A stretch of DNA of 64,000 bases, taken from the NCBI RefSeq assembly GCF_030693775.1, contig NZ_JAUXZY010000004.1, positions 1 through 64,000 on the forward strand. Reading direction: 5' to 3'. This document shows positions 8,846-22,345 of the stretch, piece by piece. The notes beneath the pieces are model-generated. The model searched no databases. It worked only from the letters and a program-made list of their open reading frames with translations, and was not told the origin of the DNA. The position numbers were made by a program, and so were the translations under genes. Every line of letters starts with the position of its first letter. Within the stretch, counting starts at the first letter, position 1. Source of the stretch: Polynucleobacter sp. Its GTDB lineage: Bacteria > Pseudomonadota > Gammaproteobacteria > Burkholderiales > Burkholderiaceae.

Positions 8846-9952
8846 TTATTGGCGTAGCTTTTGCGACTGCTCAATAACCGCCTGGGCTAGCGCAGTGACG
8901 CTTTCGGGAGGGGTAAATTGGGAAATGCCATGGCCTAGATTAAAAACATGGCCATCGAGGGGGTGCAGTCCGGGCTTTAACGCCGGCGCACTGGCTAAAT
9001 CAGCCAGCAGCTTGCCTGCTTCTTGAGCAATCTTCTCTGGACTAGAAAACAGAATTAATGGGTCGAGATTTCCTTGAATGGCGAGCGGCTTGCCGGACGC
9101 CAAGAGGGCTTTACGAGCACGGCCTAAGGAAATAGTCCAATCGAGCCCAATCGCATCTGCGCCAACCTGGGCCATGTCTTCAATCCACAGACCGCCGCCT
9201 TTGGTGAAAATGATGACCGGGATGCGTTGACCTTCATATTCTCTGGGCAACAGGGCAATTACTTTTTGCATCGCGGCCAAGGATACCTGCTGGTACCAGC
9301 CGTCTGGCAACATACCGCCCCACGTATCAAAGATCATTAGGGCTTGCGCCCCTGCCTTCACTTGCTCTGTAAGGTAGGCTGCAACTGATTGAATATTAAC
9401 CTCGAGAATGCGCTCCAATAAATCGGGGCGATCAAACATCATGGTTTTAGCGTGACGAAATTCATCGGCGCTCGAGCCATCAATCATGTAGCACGCCAAA
9501 GTCCAGGGGCTTCCTGAAAAGCCAATCAAGGGCACACGTTGCTTACCCTCCTGAATTAATGCTTTACGAATTTCAGATACGGCATCAAAAACATAGGTCA
9601 ACTCACCCATATCTGCAACGCGTAGTTTTTTTACATCCGCCTCGGTGCGCAGTGGGTGCTTAAAGCTAGGGCCTTCGCCAGCCGTAAATTGCAATCCAAG
9701 CCCCATCGCATCCGGGATCGTCAAAATATCAGAAAACAAAATGGCCGCATCGAGTGGATAGCGATCCAAAGGCTGAAGGGTGACCTCAGTTGCATACGCA
9801 GGAGTTTTAGCTAGGCTTAAAAAACTACCGGCCTTTGCTCGCGTCGCATTGTATTCAGGGAGATAGCGTCCAGCTTGACGCATTAGCCAAAGCGGCGTGC
9901 GATCAACCGTCTGCCCAAGACAGGCCTTAATGAATCGATCGTTTAGCAACAT
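8846..9952 (-). CDS. hemE: Uroporphyrinogen decarboxylase
   Basis: This 368-residue enzyme of haem synthesis converts uroporphyrinogen III to coproporphyrinogen III in the cytoplasm. It has the N-terminal signature [15 protein letters not shown] with the substrate-binding Arg residues (about 21-36) and the conserved segment [14 protein letters not shown] (about 144-157). GNLDP and FNLGHGI lie near the C-terminus. Length matches the family. It lies 11 bp downstream of atpC in the same direction, so it can be read from the ATP synthase transcript. Confidence 0.97.
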   Translation of the reverse strand: MLLNDRFIKACLGQTVDRTPLWLMRQAGRYLPEYNATRAKAGSFLSLAKTPAYATEVTLQPLDRYPLDAAILFSDILTIPDAMGLGLQFTAGEGPSFKHPLRTEADVKKLRVADMGELTYVFDAVSEIRKALIQEGKQRVPLIGFSGSPWTLACYMIDGSSADEFRHAKTMMFDRPDLLERILEVNIQSVAAYLTEQVKAGAQALMIFDTWGGMLPDGWYQQVSLAAMQKVIALLPREYEGQRIPVIIFTKGGGLWIEDMAQVGADAIGLDWTISLGRARKALLASGKPLAIQGNLDPLILFSSPEKIAQEAGKLLADLASAPALKPGLHPLDGHVFNLGHGISQFTPPESVTALAQAVIEQSQKLRQ

Positions 9953-9963
9953 TTGGTGCGTGC

Positions 9964-10380
9964 TTATTTTTTACGACGAAAACGGGCAATTGCCGCCAAC
10001 TGCGCAGCAGCCATGGCAAATTCTGACTGCGCCAAGGCCAAATCGAAATCACTGCTGCGATTTTGCATAGCCTCTTCGGCGCGTTGTTTTGACTCGAGCG
10101 CTTTTGCCTCGTCTAAGTCATGACCACGAATGGCAGTATCGGCAAGCACTGTGACGTGATCGGGCTGCACTTCTAAGTAGCCGCCCGCAACGAATACAAA
10201 CTCTTCATCGCCATCGGCTTTTTCAATGCGCACGGAACCAGGGCGAATGCGCGTGATTAGGGGAGTGTGCCCACGCAAAATGCCGAGCTCGCCATTTTCT
10301 CCAGGAAGAGCAACGAACTTCGCTTCTCCACTGAAGATGGATTGCTCAGCACTAACAACATCGACGCGAATGGTTGACAT
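9964..10380 (-). CDS. atpC: ATP synthase F1 subunit epsilon
   Basis: This 138-residue epsilon subunit begins [20 protein letters not shown] and has the beta-sandwich signature [17 protein letters not shown] (about 26-42). A C-terminal helical hairpin follows (about 90-138). It couples the central stalk to the c-ring and can inhibit ATP hydrolysis. It is the last gene of the atp operon, 18 bp after atpD, and is followed closely by hemE. Confidence 0.97.
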   Translation of the reverse strand: MSTIRVDVVSAEQSIFSGEAKFVALPGENGELGILRGHTPLITRIRPGSVRIEKADGDEEFVFVAGGYLEVQPDHVTVLADTAIRGHDLDEAKALESKQRAEEAMQNRSSDFDLALAQSEFAMAAAQLAAIARFRRKK

Positions 10381-10398
10381 GGTTTCCTTGGTATCTGA

Positions 10399-11847
<1,449 letters not shown>

Positions 11848-11852
11848 TCAGC

Positions 11853-12722
11853 TTAAACCGCTGCCGCTCCACCAACAATCTCTGAAAGCTCTTTTGTAAT
11901 CGCGGCCTGACGGGTTTTGTTATATTCCAATTGCAACTCGCCAATGACATTCTTCGCATTGTCAGATGCTGCTTTCATGGAAACCATCCGCGCAGATTGC
12001 TCTGAGGCCATGTTTTCTGCCACTGCCTGATAAATCAAAGCCTCAACATAGCGCTTTAACAGGCCATCCAAAATTGACTCGGCGTCGGGCTCATATATGT
12101 AATCCCATGATGTGCCCTTACCCTCACCAGCTGTAATCGCATTGGGCGCTAGCGGCAAAATCTTTTCGAGTACAGGCTCTTGTTTCATTGCATTCACAAA
12201 GCGCGTATACGCCAGGTAAACCTCATCCACTTCGCCGCGCTCAAAGGCCTCAAGTTGTGCGGTAATCGCACCAATCAAGGTATCCATATGCGGCGTATCG
12301 CCCAATTGAATGGTCTGTGACAACAGCTTTGCTTTTGAGCGATTTAAAAATTGCAGGCCTTTTGATCCAATGGCTGTAAATTCAATGCTCAGTTTCTTTT
12401 CTTGCATTTCACGTACTTGGTTTGCAATCAAACGCAATACGTTGGTATTGAGACCGCCGCAAAGCCCTTTGTCCGTGCTAACCAAAATAGTGCCCACCTT
12501 TTTAACCTCGCGTACCACCATGTATGCAGGGCGGTACTCGGGATTCGCTTTAGCTAGGTTTGCAACAATTTCCCTAATTTTTTCAGAGTAGGGGCGCGCA
12601 TTACGCATACGCTCCTGGGCACGCCGCATCTTCGATGCGGCGACCATTTCCATTGCCTTTGTGATCTTGCGCGTGTTTTGAACGCTCTTGATCTTAGACC
12701 GTATCTCTTTTGTGCTTGCCAT
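11853..12722 (-). CDS. atpG: ATP synthase F1 subunit gamma
   Basis: This 289-residue rotor subunit has the N-terminal coiled-coil signature [20 protein letters not shown] and the conserved KGLCGGLN segment. The C-terminal helix contains [10 protein letters not shown] and [13 protein letters not shown]. It turns inside the alpha3beta3 hexamer. It is 17 bp after atpA in operon order. Confidence 0.97.
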   Translation of the reverse strand: MASTKEIRSKIKSVQNTRKITKAMEMVAASKMRRAQERMRNARPYSEKIREIVANLAKANPEYRPAYMVVREVKKVGTILVSTDKGLCGGLNTNVLRLIANQVREMQEKKLSIEFTAIGSKGLQFLNRSKAKLLSQTIQLGDTPHMDTLIGAITAQLEAFERGEVDEVYLAYTRFVNAMKQEPVLEKILPLAPNAITAGEGKGTSWDYIYEPDAESILDGLLKRYVEALIYQAVAENMASEQSARMVSMKAASDNAKNVIGELQLEYNKTRQAAITKELSEIVGGAAAV

Positions 12723-12739
12723 GATGTATGCGCGTCCTC

Positions 12740-14281
12740 TTAGAAGGAGGCTGAGCGCTTGTAATCCTCAATTGCGGCACGTAAAGCAGCTTCATCATCT
12801 TTGCTCAAATCTTTGGTTTCTTCAATGCGACCTACTAAGTCGGCGTATTTTGATTTCAGATGATCTTGCAAGCCTTTTTCAAATGCCAATACATGCTTTA
12901 CTTCGAGATCGTCAAAGTAGCCGTTATTCATGGCATACAGTGAAGCAGCCATTTCCCAAACTTGCAAAGGCTTGTACTGGGCTTGTTTGCAAAGCTCGGT
13001 TACGCGCTTACCGCGCTCGAGCTGTTTGCGTGTTGCATCATCAAGATCCGATGCAAACTGCGCAAACGCAGCGAGTTCACGGTATTGCGCCAAGTCGGTA
13101 CGAATACCGCCAGATAGCTTTTTAATTACTTTAGTTTGTGCGGCACCACCCACGCGGGATACCGAAATACCGGCGTTAATCGCTGGACGTACGCCGGCGT
13201 TAAAGAGGTCGGTCTCCAAGAAGATCTGGCCGTCAGTAATCGAAATCACGTTGGTTGGAACGAAGGCAGAAACGTCGCCCGCCTGGGTTTCAATAATAGG
13301 CAGAGCGGTTAATGAACCAGTCTTTCCTTTAACAGCGCCGTTGGTAAATTTCTCAACATAATCTGCGTTCACACGAGCAGCGCGCTCTAACAAACGGGAG
13401 TGGAGATAGAACACGTCGCCAGGGTATGCTTCGCGACCTGGTGGACGACGTAGCAACAAGGAAATCTGACGATAGGCAACCGCTTGTTTGGTTAAATCGT
13501 CATACACAATCAAGGCATCTTCACCGCGATCGCGGAAGTATTCACCCATGGTGCAACCAGCATACGCGGAGAGGTATTGCATTGCGGCGGACTCCGACGC
13601 ACTAGCAGCAACTACTACGGTGTATTCCATTGCGCCGAGTTCGGTTAGCTTGCGCACGACGTTTGCAATAGTGGATGCTTTTTGACCAATCGCAACATAG
13701 ACGCAATAAACGCCTTTGCCTTTTTGGTTAATGATGGCATCGACAGCAACGGCAGTCTTACCAGTCTGACGGTCGCCAATGATGAGCTCGCGCTGACCAC
13801 GGCCAATCGGAACCATGGCATCAATCGCCTTTAAACCGGTTTGTACTGGCTGACTAACGGATTGACGGGCGATAACGCCGGGAGCTACTTTTTCAATAAA
13901 GTCGGTTAACTTTGCGTTGACTGGGCCTTTTCCATCGATCGGCTGACCCAGGGCGTTTACTACGCGGCCAAGGAGCTCTGGACCAACTGGAACTTCCAAG
14001 ATGCGTCCTGTGCACTTGACTGGATCGCCTTCTTTAATGTGGGTGTACTCACCGAGCACCACCGCACCAACGGAATCGCGCTCTAAGTTCAGCGCAAGGC
14101 CGATGGTATTGCCAGGGAACTCCAACATTTCCCCTTGCATCACACCAGACAAACCGTATACGCGGCAAATACCGTCGGTTACTGAAATAACGGTGCCTTG
14201 GTTGCGCAGTTGGGAATCAACTCCCATCTCGCTAATTCGGCTCTTGATCAGTTCGCTGATCTCGGAAGGGTTCAGTTGCAT
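12740..14281 (-). CDS. atpA: ATP synthase F1 subunit alpha
   Basis: From the ATG at 14281, placed 6 bp after an AGGAG site, the protein has 513 residues, the same as in E. coli. An in-frame TTG one codon earlier was rejected. Walker A-like GDRQTGKT (about 169-176), the [20 protein letters not shown] signature and [10 protein letters not shown] identify it. It provides the non-catalytic nucleotide sites of F1. Long antisense ORFs across it are shadows. Confidence 0.98.
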   Translation of the reverse strand: MQLNPSEISELIKSRISEMGVDSQLRNQGTVISVTDGICRVYGLSGVMQGEMLEFPGNTIGLALNLERDSVGAVVLGEYTHIKEGDPVKCTGRILEVPVGPELLGRVVNALGQPIDGKGPVNAKLTDFIEKVAPGVIARQSVSQPVQTGLKAIDAMVPIGRGQRELIIGDRQTGKTAVAVDAIINQKGKGVYCVYVAIGQKASTIANVVRKLTELGAMEYTVVVAASASESAAMQYLSAYAGCTMGEYFRDRGEDALIVYDDLTKQAVAYRQISLLLRRPPGREAYPGDVFYLHSRLLERAARVNADYVEKFTNGAVKGKTGSLTALPIIETQAGDVSAFVPTNVISITDGQIFLETDLFNAGVRPAINAGISVSRVGGAAQTKVIKKLSGGIRTDLAQYRELAAFAQFASDLDDATRKQLERGKRVTELCKQAQYKPLQVWEMAASLYAMNNGYFDDLEVKHVLAFEKGLQDHLKSKYADLVGRIEETKDLSKDDEAALRAAIEDYKRSASF

Positions 14282-14323
14282 CAATTACTCCTGGATATTA
14301 TTTCGTATGTTCTTAGTAAAAGG

Positions 14324-14860
14324 TTATGCGCTTAGGCTTGCTTGCATTGTGGCCAACTGGGCCTTAACTGTGCTGTCCAATACCTCATCGCCAACTTGAA
14401 CGCGGACGCCGCCAATTAAGCTGGGGTCAACTTCAATCGTTGGGCGCAATTCCTTACCGCCAAACCGCTTTTTCAAACTTGCCAACAAACTGCTCAGTGC
14501 ATCGCCTTCAAGTGGAAATGCACTGGTAATGAGCACTTCGGCAGCGCCTTCACTTTGATTTTTCAATAACTCAAATTGAGCTGCGATTTCAGGCATTGCG
14601 GCCAAGCGATGGTTTTGATTCACTAAACGCAAAAAAGCATTCACTTTGTTGTCTAGCTTCGTCTTCACCATGCCGCTCAGTAATTTGCTGAGATCGTCTG
14701 CGGAAATTTTGGGATTATTAGCCAACACTGCCACATCGGGCATGGCCGACAACTGCGCGAGTTCAGTTAACTGAACCAAAGAAGAGCCTAGTTCTGCAGG
14801 CTTAACGCTTGAGAAAAGGGCTTCCGCGTAAGGGCGTGCAATGGTTGCTAAATCAGCCAT
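14324..14860 (-). CDS. atpH: ATP synthase F1 subunit delta
   Basis: This 178-residue peripheral-stalk subunit has the N-terminal IARPYAEALF motif and the C-terminal pattern PTIEVDPSLIGGVRVQVGDEVLD typical of OSCP/delta. It joins the b-subunit stalk to the top of F1. It lies between atpF, with a 1-bp gap, and atpA. Confidence 0.97.
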   Translation of the reverse strand: MADLATIARPYAEALFSSVKPAELGSSLVQLTELAQLSAMPDVAVLANNPKISADDLSKLLSGMVKTKLDNKVNAFLRLVNQNHRLAAMPEIAAQFELLKNQSEGAAEVLITSAFPLEGDALSSLLASLKKRFGGKELRPTIEVDPSLIGGVRVQVGDEVLDSTVKAQLATMQASLSA

Positions 14861-14861
14861 A

Positions 14862-15332
14862 TTAGAGCTCTGCCTTGAGTTGATCTAACAATGCTGCATG
14901 TGCCTTTGGATCGACTTCGCGACGCAAAATTTGCTCGGCGCCGCGTACGGCTAAAGTCGCCACTTCAATGCGTAAGGCATCGCGAGCACGCGACACTTGC
15001 TGCTCTGCGTCTTGTTTCGCTTGCGCAATAATGCGCGCTGCTTCGGCTTGGGCATTGCTACGAATCTCGTCCGCAGTTAATTGTGCGCGCTTTTCTGCTT
15101 CGGCGACACGCTGTCCGCCTTCTTGGCGAGCGCGTGTGAGCTCTTGTTCAGCGAGCTTGGATGCGGATGCAAGATCAGCCTTACCACGCTCGGCTGCGGC
15201 TAGGCCTTCTGCAACTTTGGTAGCGCGCTCGTCTAAAGCCTTTACTAATGGCGGCCACACAAAACGTGCGACAACCCACCATAAGATAAAAAAGACGATC
15301 ATTTGCGCGAATAGGGTCGCGTTCAGATTCAC
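14862..15332 (-). CDS. atpF: ATP synthase F0 subunit b
   Basis: At 156 residues it matches the E. coli b subunit. It has one N-terminal transmembrane helix (about 5-25, [20 protein letters not shown]), then a long charged Ala/Glu/Arg-rich helix to the C-terminus that forms the dimeric peripheral stalk. It is in canonical operon order between atpE and atpH. Confidence 0.97.
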   Translation of the reverse strand: MNLNATLFAQMIVFFILWWVVARFVWPPLVKALDERATKVAEGLAAAERGKADLASASKLAEQELTRARQEGGQRVAEAEKRAQLTADEIRSNAQAEAARIIAQAKQDAEQQVSRARDALRIEVATLAVRGAEQILRREVDPKAHAALLDQLKAEL

Positions 15333-15394
15333 GGTATTCCTTTCAGTATTGTTAAGAGCATGCGGACAACACAGCGTTGCCCGCGTCAGAACAA

Positions 15395-16573
<1,179 letters not shown>

Positions 16574-16606
16574 TTATATAACCTTTACATTCAACATAAC
16601 CGCCAG

Positions 16607-17098
16607 TTATTTCCAAAACCAAGCCAGCCATACGCATTTCAACGTAGCTAGATAGGTCAGCAATAGTGGCACCCATTTCACTTCGGGGTAGGTGTACGCA
16701 ACCCCGATAAAGAGCAGAACGGTTAAGGTGATCTTTATAAACTCGCCCGAAACCAATGCTGCCAAAAACTTGCCTGGATTTAATTGGTGCAACCGTTTGG
16801 CCATCTCCAGTCGCAACACAAACAGCGCAGAAGGCAAGAAACCGATCAAACCACCCCAAAAGGCGGAGTAAGTATAAACGCTAATATGTCCGTCGTCCAA
16901 AAAAAATACACAAACTGCCATGCTCAAGATTGTTAAAGCCAGCTGGCTCGCTACCACCTTCCAAGGCGATACAAATGCATTGCTGACGATGCCGGCCTTT
17001 ACGAGGGCCTGCATTTCGCCTTTGCTGTAGAGCCTGTGGGGCTCCTCTGGCTCGAGCCAGGGATCTTCAGGCTCGTATTGATTGGACTGGCGGGTCAC
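16607..17098 (-). CDS. atpI: ATP synthase subunit I (AtpI)
   Basis: This 163-residue protein has an acidic, proline-rich N-terminal tail (about 1-30) and four hydrophobic segments (about 47-65, 75-95, 115-132, 140-160). It occupies the atpI position 36 bp upstream of atpB. AtpI proteins assist c-ring assembly and diverge quickly, so the call rests mainly on topology and position. Confidence 0.85.
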   Translation of the reverse strand: MTRQSNQYEPEDPWLEPEEPHRLYSKGEMQALVKAGIVSNAFVSPWKVVASQLALTILSMAVCVFFLDDGHISVYTYSAFWGGLIGFLPSALFVLRLEMAKRLHQLNPGKFLAALVSGEFIKITLTVLLFIGVAYTYPEVKWVPLLLTYLATLKCVWLAWFWK

Positions 17099-17156
17099 GC
17101 TGGCAGTCGCAGTTGAGCACTATCAGAGCTCTGAATTAGCTGCATGGGCACCCCGC

Positions 17157-18041
17157 TTACGCTTCGATGCCCAGCTTCTTAAAGAGCGCATCAAGCTCAT
17201 CTGCGCGGCTAAAGCGGATACGCAGCTCTCCGCCCTTGCCTTTCAACTTAAATTCGGCATTTAAGCCGATCAAATCAGCAATTTCGCGCGATAAGCGCTG
17301 TAGGTCAGGATCTGCGGCGGGCGAGTCAGCGCCTTTTTTGGACGGCTTTGCGCCCATTTGCCCACCAGCGCGTGCCAGCATGACTGAGAGCCGTTCGGCT
17401 TCCCGCACTGAAAGTCCTTGAGCCATGATTTTTTGTGCCAAAGCAACCTGGCTCGCGCCCGGCAGAGGGAGGAGGGCGCGGGCATGGCCCATGTCTATGT
17501 CGCCTGCCAACAGCATTGCCTGAACTGGCTTTGCTAATTGAATCAGGCGCAATAAGTTACTGACGGCGCTCCTTGACTTACCAACCGATTTTGCTGCCTG
17601 TTCGTGTGTAAACCCAAATTCTTCAATCAGGCGCGCCAGACCCTGCGACTCCTCTAGGGGGTTTAAGTCCTCACGCTGCATGTTTTCAATCAGGGCCATT
17701 GCCGCGGCGCCCTTGTCGTCTGCCAGGGATACCAGCACCGGAACCTCGGTCAGTCCAGCCAGGGTGGCGGCCCTAAAACGGCGCTCGCCCGCAATAATTT
17801 CGTATTTGCCTGCCGCAATGGCGCGCACCAAGAGAGGTTGCATGACGCCTTGCTCGCGGATACTTTCAGCTAGCTCCTGAAGTGGGCCTGCATCCATTTT
17901 TTGGCGTGGTTGGTATTTGCCAGCCTGCAACGCGCTTAAGGGGAGGCGGGATACCGCCGCCCCGTTCTCGGCCGGCTTTTGCTTTTCACCCAAGAGGGCC
18001 TCAAGGCCGCGGCCAAGGCCTTTTTTCTTCATTGTGCTCAT
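17157..18041 (-). CDS. parB: Chromosome-partitioning protein ParB
   Basis: The protein has 294 residues. The N-terminal GLGRGLEALLG motif is followed by the ParB/Spo0J CTP-binding domain with GERRFRAATLAG (about 84-95). The helix-turn-helix HEQAAKSVGKSRSAVSNLLRL (about 138-158) binds parS, and a C-terminal dimer domain completes it. Two parS sites lie within 3.5 kb, in and beside mnmG. It is 13 bp after parA in the same direction. The Met at 18032 (MKKKGLGRG) is an equally good start. Confidence 0.96.
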   Translation of the reverse strand: MSTMKKKGLGRGLEALLGEKQKPAENGAAVSRLPLSALQAGKYQPRQKMDAGPLQELAESIREQGVMQPLLVRAIAAGKYEIIAGERRFRAATLAGLTEVPVLVSLADDKGAAAMALIENMQREDLNPLEESQGLARLIEEFGFTHEQAAKSVGKSRSAVSNLLRLIQLAKPVQAMLLAGDIDMGHARALLPLPGASQVALAQKIMAQGLSVREAERLSVMLARAGGQMGAKPSKKGADSPAADPDLQRLSREIADLIGLNAEFKLKGKGGELRIRFSRADELDALFKKLGIEA

Positions 18042-18054
18042 GGTATTTGATCAA

Positions 18055-18825
18055 TCACATTTGTTGAATTCGTTGAATCATTTCTGCACCAAAATCCAAG
18101 TAGGCCTTAGCGCCGCGCGATGATTTGTCAAAAGACACCCCCGGCAAACCATACGAGGGCGCCTCTGCCAAGCGAACGTTGCGCGGAATGATTGTTTTAA
18201 ATACTTTGTCGCCAAAGTGCTCTAGCAATTGCTCTGAAACCTGTTGCTGCAAAGTCATGCGCGGATCAAACATCACCCGCAACAAACCAATAATCATGAG
18301 ATCCGGATTGAGGTTTGCGTGCACCTGCTTGATCGTGTTTACCAAATCCGATAAGCCCTCTAGGGCAAAGTACTCGCACTGCATCGGCACAATCACGCCA
18401 TTGGCTGCGCATAGGCCATTGAGCGTCAGCAAGGAGAGTGCAGGCGGGCAATCAATCAAGATAAAGTCATACTCGGCGCCTACCAAAGCCAATGCAGCCT
18501 TGAGGCGTAGCTCGCGCTCATCCAGATCAACCAACTCAATTTCTGCGCCCGCTAAGTCCCGGTTTGCTGGCAAGACATCATAGCCAGCGCTTTCGCAGCG
18601 CTTTACACAGGCCGCTACCGTTGCCTGACCAATCAATACTTGATACACGCTCATATCAAGCTCTGCTTTTTCAACTCCGGAACCCATGGTTGCATTGCCC
18701 TGTGGATCCAAATCAATCAGCAGCACCCGCTGCTGATGGCCCGCTAGGCCGGCGGCTAAATTCACGGCGGTCGTGGTTTTTCCAACGCCGCCTTTTTGAT
18801 TTGCAATACAGAATATTTTGGCCAT
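18055..18825 (-). CDS. parA: Chromosome-partitioning ATPase ParA (Soj)
   Basis: This 256-residue deviant-Walker ATPase has the P-loop KGGVGKTTTAVNLA at residues 11-24, LIDLDPQGNAT in Walker A', and DFILIDCPPALS in Walker B. It moves ParB-parS complexes to segregate the origins. It lies between rsmG and parB in the usual mnmG-rsmG-parA-parB order. Confidence 0.97.
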   Translation of the reverse strand: MAKIFCIANQKGGVGKTTTAVNLAAGLAGHQQRVLLIDLDPQGNATMGSGVEKAELDMSVYQVLIGQATVAACVKRCESAGYDVLPANRDLAGAEIELVDLDERELRLKAALALVGAEYDFILIDCPPALSLLTLNGLCAANGVIVPMQCEYFALEGLSDLVNTIKQVHANLNPDLMIIGLLRVMFDPRMTLQQQVSEQLLEHFGDKVFKTIIPRNVRLAEAPSYGLPGVSFDKSSRGAKAYLDFGAEMIQRIQQM

Positions 18826-18840
18826 GGTTTTTATGTGCTC

Positions 18841-19503
18841 TTAATGTGTAATTTTCGCATGGGGCGTAAAGACCAAAAGTCGCCGCTCTGCTGTGCTGTT
18901 AGGTATAACTACAAAGCGGTCTGCTAAAAGCTGCCAGCGCTCGGCCGATACGGCCAAGAGCTCCTCGTCTGCTCGCTTTGCCTTCATAGCAAAAACCAAG
19001 CCGCCCGGCTTCAAGAACGGTTCTGCCAAATCTAAAAAGCGGTCTAGGCTTGTAAATGCTCTGGATATAACCGCATCGTACTTGCCTGGCTCTTGGCTGG
19101 CGACATGCTCCACGCGATCACTGTAAATCGATGCATTACCAAGACCGAGCTTGCCTTTTACGTTTTGCAAAAAGGCTGTTTTTTTGCGAACCGCCTCAAT
19201 TAAGCTAATGCTCCAGTTGGGCTGCGCAATAGCAATCGGAATTGCCGGCAAGCCGCCGCCGGACCCAAGGTCTGCAATCTGTATTGGTGTGGAGGGTAAA
19301 AATTCACGCATTATTGGTAAAATTGCAATAGAATCAATAAGATGCAAATCGATACTAGCCTGCTCACCCTCAACCGAGGTTAGGTTGTGCACCCTGTTCC
19401 AGCGCTCTAACTCTTGCAAGAACGCATTTAAATCGGCTACCTGCTGCTGCGATAAGGTCAGACCAAGTTCAGCAACCCCAAGCGCGAGTGCTGACCCGCT
19501 CAC
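18841..19503 (-). CDS. rsmG: 16S rRNA m7G527 methyltransferase
   Basis: This 220-residue SAM methyltransferase (GidB) has the SAM-binding segment [17 protein letters not shown] (about 91-107) and catalytic-site motifs ISRAFTSL and AMKAK. It methylates G527 of 16S rRNA. Its start overlaps the mnmG stop by 4 bp, so translation is probably coupled. Confidence 0.97.
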   Translation of the reverse strand: MSGSALALGVAELGLTLSQQQVADLNAFLQELERWNRVHNLTSVEGEQASIDLHLIDSIAILPIMREFLPSTPIQIADLGSGGGLPAIPIAIAQPNWSISLIEAVRKKTAFLQNVKGKLGLGNASIYSDRVEHVASQEPGKYDAVISRAFTSLDRFLDLAEPFLKPGGLVFAMKAKRADEELLAVSAERWQLLADRFVVIPNSTAERRLLVFTPHAKITH

Positions 19504-21413
19504 ACCGACTCCTGGGATTTGCCAATGCCCCGCTTTAAGTGCACCAACAACAATGAAATAGCGGCAGGCGTGACCCCCGATATGCGCGCAGCTTGACCCA
19601 AGGTTTCTGGTTTTTGCGCGGCCAGTTTCTGCTGAACCTCTTTTGATAGCCCCCGAACCAGGCCGTAATCTAAATAATCGGGCAGTGGATAGCCCTCATT
19701 AAACTCTTGGCGGGCGATTTCTAGCGCCTGGCGATCAATGTAGCCGGCATATTTAATTGAAATCTCAACCTGATCTTGAATTTGCTGATTTAAATTTGGG
19801 TCAGCATCGAGCGTAGGCGCAGCTCCATCAACCGCCTCGGAAAGCGATGCATACGTAATCGTGGGGCGCTTCAAAATGTCGGCCAAACTGGCCTCATGGG
19901 ATAGCTCTTGCCCCAAAAGCGTGGCCAAGGATTGGGCGGCGGCATGTTTTGGGCTTACCCAAGACTCCTTCAAGCGCGTTGTTTCACGTGAAACAGCCTC
20001 TCTTTTTTTGCAAAAGAAGGTCCAGCGCGCGTCATCCACCAAACCAAGGGTTCTTCCAATCTCGGTTAGGCGTAGGTCTGCGTTGTCTTCTCTGAGGCTA
20101 AGCCTATACTCGGCTCGGCTTGTAAACATGCGATAGGGCTCTTGAACGCCCCGAGTAATCAGGTCGTCTACTAAAACCCCAATATAGGATTCGCTGCGCT
20201 TAGGCAGCCAGGGCGGGCAGCCTTTAGCGGCAAGCCCTGCATTCATACCGGCAAGCAGCCCTTGGGCTGCAGCCTCTTCATAACCGGTTGTGCCATTAAT
20301 TTGGCCAGCAAAATAAAGTCCGTCGATGGCCTTGGTTTCTAAGCTGTGCCGTAATTGGCGTGGGTCAAAAAAATCGTACTCAATGGCGTAGCCGGGGCGC
20401 ACGATATTGGCGTTCTCAAGCCCCCGAATACTACGCACCAAATCCCACTGCACATCAAAGGGAAGGCTGGTTGAAATTCCGTTGGGGTAAAACTCGTTGG
20501 TTGTTAGGCCCTCGGGCTCTAAAAAAATTTGATGGCTATTTTTAGAGGCAAAGCGATGAATTTTGTCTTCAATGGAAGGGCAGTAGCGCGGCCCAACACC
20601 CTCAATAACGCCGGTATACATGGGTGAACGGTCTAGGCCGCCACGAATAATGTCGTGGGTCGCTTCATTGGTATGGGTAATCCAGCACGGCACCTGTCTT
20701 GGATGTTGCTCGGGTCGCCCCAGATAAGAAAAACAGGGGACCGGGTCAAGATCCCCCGGTTGCTCTAGCATCACCGAAAAATCAATGCTTCTGCCATCAA
20801 TTCTAGGGGGGGTGCCCGTTTTAAGTCGTCCCTGCGGCAAAGCAAGGTCCTTTAGTCGGGCTGACAGAGTGAGTGCCGCTGGATCACCAGCACGACCGCC
20901 CGAATGACTGTTAAGCCCTACATGTATCTTGCCATCTAAAAATGTGCCGGCCGTCAGCACAACCTGGCCAGCCGAAAACTCAAGGCCCGATTGGGTACGA
21001 ACCCCTACTACGGCATTGCCCACAACCAGGAGGTCGTCCACAGCAGCCTGAAATAAGCTCAAGTTGGCTTGATTTTCGAGCCTGTGGCGTATTGCCGCCT
21101 TATAGAGAATACGGTCGCCTTGGGCGCGCGTTGCCCGAACGGCAGGGCCTTTGCTGCTATTTAATATACGAAACTGAATGCCGGCCTCATCGGTTGCCGC
21201 AGCCATTGCGCCGCCTAGCGCATCGATTTCTTTAACTAAGTGGCCTTTGCCAATGCCGCCAATCGAGGGGTTGCAGCTCATTGCCCCCAAAGTCTCAATG
21301 CTGTGGGTGAGTAGCAGGGTGTCGCAGCCCATGCGTGCAGAAGCTAACGCCGCCTCAGTGCCAGCATGCCCGCCGCCAATCACAATTACATCGAATTTTT
21401 TAGAGTACCGCAT
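19500..21413 (-). CDS. mnmG: tRNA uridine-5-carboxymethylaminomethyl enzyme MnmG
   Basis: This FAD enzyme is 637 residues from the ATG at 21413. An upstream in-frame TTG at 21434 is less likely. It has the FAD motif [18 protein letters not shown] at the N-terminus, [11 protein letters not shown], and [13 protein letters not shown]. Together with MnmE (gene at 31020) it modifies the wobble uridine of several tRNAs. A perfect parS site is embedded in the coding sequence at 19980-19995. Confidence 0.97.
   Translation of the reverse strand: MRYSKKFDVIVIGGGHAGTEAALASARMGCDTLLLTHSIETLGAMSCNPSIGGIGKGHLVKEIDALGGAMAAATDEAGIQFRILNSSKGPAVRATRAQGDRILYKAAIRHRLENQANLSLFQAAVDDLLVVGNAVVGVRTQSGLEFSAGQVVLTAGTFLDGKIHVGLNSHSGGRAGDPAALTLSARLKDLALPQGRLKTGTPPRIDGRSIDFSVMLEQPGDLDPVPCFSYLGRPEQHPRQVPCWITHTNEATHDIIRGGLDRSPMYTGVIEGVGPRYCPSIEDKIHRFASKNSHQIFLEPEGLTTNEFYPNGISTSLPFDVQWDLVRSIRGLENANIVRPGYAIEYDFFDPRQLRHSLETKAIDGLYFAGQINGTTGYEEAAAQGLLAGMNAGLAAKGCPPWLPKRSESYIGVLVDDLITRGVQEPYRMFTSRAEYRLSLREDNADLRLTEIGRTLGLVDDARWTFFCKKREAVSRETTRLKESWVSPKHAAAQSLATLLGQELSHEASLADILKRPTITYASLSEAVDGAAPTLDADPNLNQQIQDQVEISIKYAGYIDRQALEIARQEFNEGYPLPDYLDYGLVRGLSKEVQQKLAAQKPETLGQAARISGVTPAAISLLLVHLKRGIGKSQESV
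19980..19995. promoter_or_regulatory. parS site inside mnmG
   Basis: The exact 16-bp palindrome TGTTTCACGTGAAACA is the consensus ParB-binding centromere of bacterial chromosomes. It lies within the mnmG reading frame, about 2 kb upstream of parB. Confidence 0.95.
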
Positions 21414-21453
21414 GGTTTGCCTCAATAAGGGCAATGATCATATCATTTTGCCT

Positions 21454-21469
21454 TGTTTCACGTGAAACA
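21454..21469. promoter_or_regulatory. parS site upstream of mnmG
   Basis: This is a second exact copy of TGTTTCACGTGAAACA. It lies in the gap between mnmG and the TSUP carrier gene, 41 bp before the mnmG start, and may also affect mnmG transcription when ParB is loaded. Confidence 0.95.
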
Positions 21470-21515
21470 AGAACATACTGGTCTGTAAGAATAAAATCCT
21501 AACACTATGATTTAA

Positions 21516-22313
21516 TTAGGAAAAATAGGCGTCCCAGGCGGTCTTTAAGATTAAGGCGGAAACAAGAACGAGGAAGGCTTTCCGCACAAAGCCACTTCCA
21601 TGCTTGATTGCAAGACGGCTGCCAAAGTGACTACCAGCGATGTTTGCAATCATCAGCGCAAAACCAAGGGCCCAACTAATTTTGCCCAAGCCACCCAACA
21701 TAATGATCGCCGCCAAGTTTGTTGCCACATTAACTAGCTTTGTGGCTGCAGACGCATGCAAAAAATCGAAGTGAAAAAAACGAACAAAACCAAACAGCAG
21801 AAAGCTTCCTGTGCCCGGCCCAAAAAATCCGTCGTAGAGGCCCAACACTAAGCCCAAAACAACCCCCTTCAGCTGTAACAAGCGGCTGTGAGCCTGTGGC
21901 TGATGGTTTTGACCAAGCGCTGGTTGAAGAATCGTATAGATCAGGAGAAAAAATAATAAAAAAGGAAGGGCCTTGCGCAGCGGCTCTGCGGGAAATGTAC
22001 TGACTAAATTGGCCCCAAGAAGCGCACCAACGAAACCAGCAATAATCGCGGGAACAATCAATGCCCAAGGCAAGCGAACGTAGCGCAGGTATTTGCGAGC
22101 CGCGTTGATCGTGCCGCCAATAGCAGACACCTTGCCAGTGCCCAAAAGGTTGGCTGGCGGAACTTCGGGGTAAGCAGCAAAAAGAGCGGGAACTTGAATT
22201 AGGCCTCCACCGCCCGCTACCGCATCAACTAGGCCAGCAAAAAAAGAGGCTGCCAACAATAGGGGCCACAAGTACAAAGAAAATTCAATGGCCGTTTCAA
22301 GCAAGGCAAGCAC
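21516..22313 (-). CDS. TSUP-family (TauE/SafE) anion permease
   Basis: This 265-residue polytopic membrane protein has the two TSUP repeats. The N-terminal FFAGLVDAVAGGGGLIQVPAL (about 24-44) and the mid-protein GLYDGFFGPGTGSFLLFGFV (about 157-176) are the glycine-rich family motifs. Members export or import small sulfur or organic anions. The substrate is not predictable here. It stands alone between mnmG and the DUF3717 gene on the same strand. Confidence 0.88.
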   Translation of the reverse strand: MLALLETAIEFSLYLWPLLLAASFFAGLVDAVAGGGGLIQVPALFAAYPEVPPANLLGTGKVSAIGGTINAARKYLRYVRLPWALIVPAIIAGFVGALLGANLVSTFPAEPLRKALPFLLFFLLIYTILQPALGQNHQPQAHSRLLQLKGVVLGLVLGLYDGFFGPGTGSFLLFGFVRFFHFDFLHASAATKLVNVATNLAAIIMLGGLGKISWALGFALMIANIAGSHFGSRLAIKHGSGFVRKAFLVLVSALILKTAWDAYFS

Positions 22314-22345
22314 CTGCCAACCTAATCAATCGCAGCCAAACAATA

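Noticed and set aside
12688-13125. Long plus-strand ORFs across atpA, atpG, atpD and gyrB
   Set aside because: They are antisense shadows of strongly conserved genes and show no recognisable domain or ribosome binding site.
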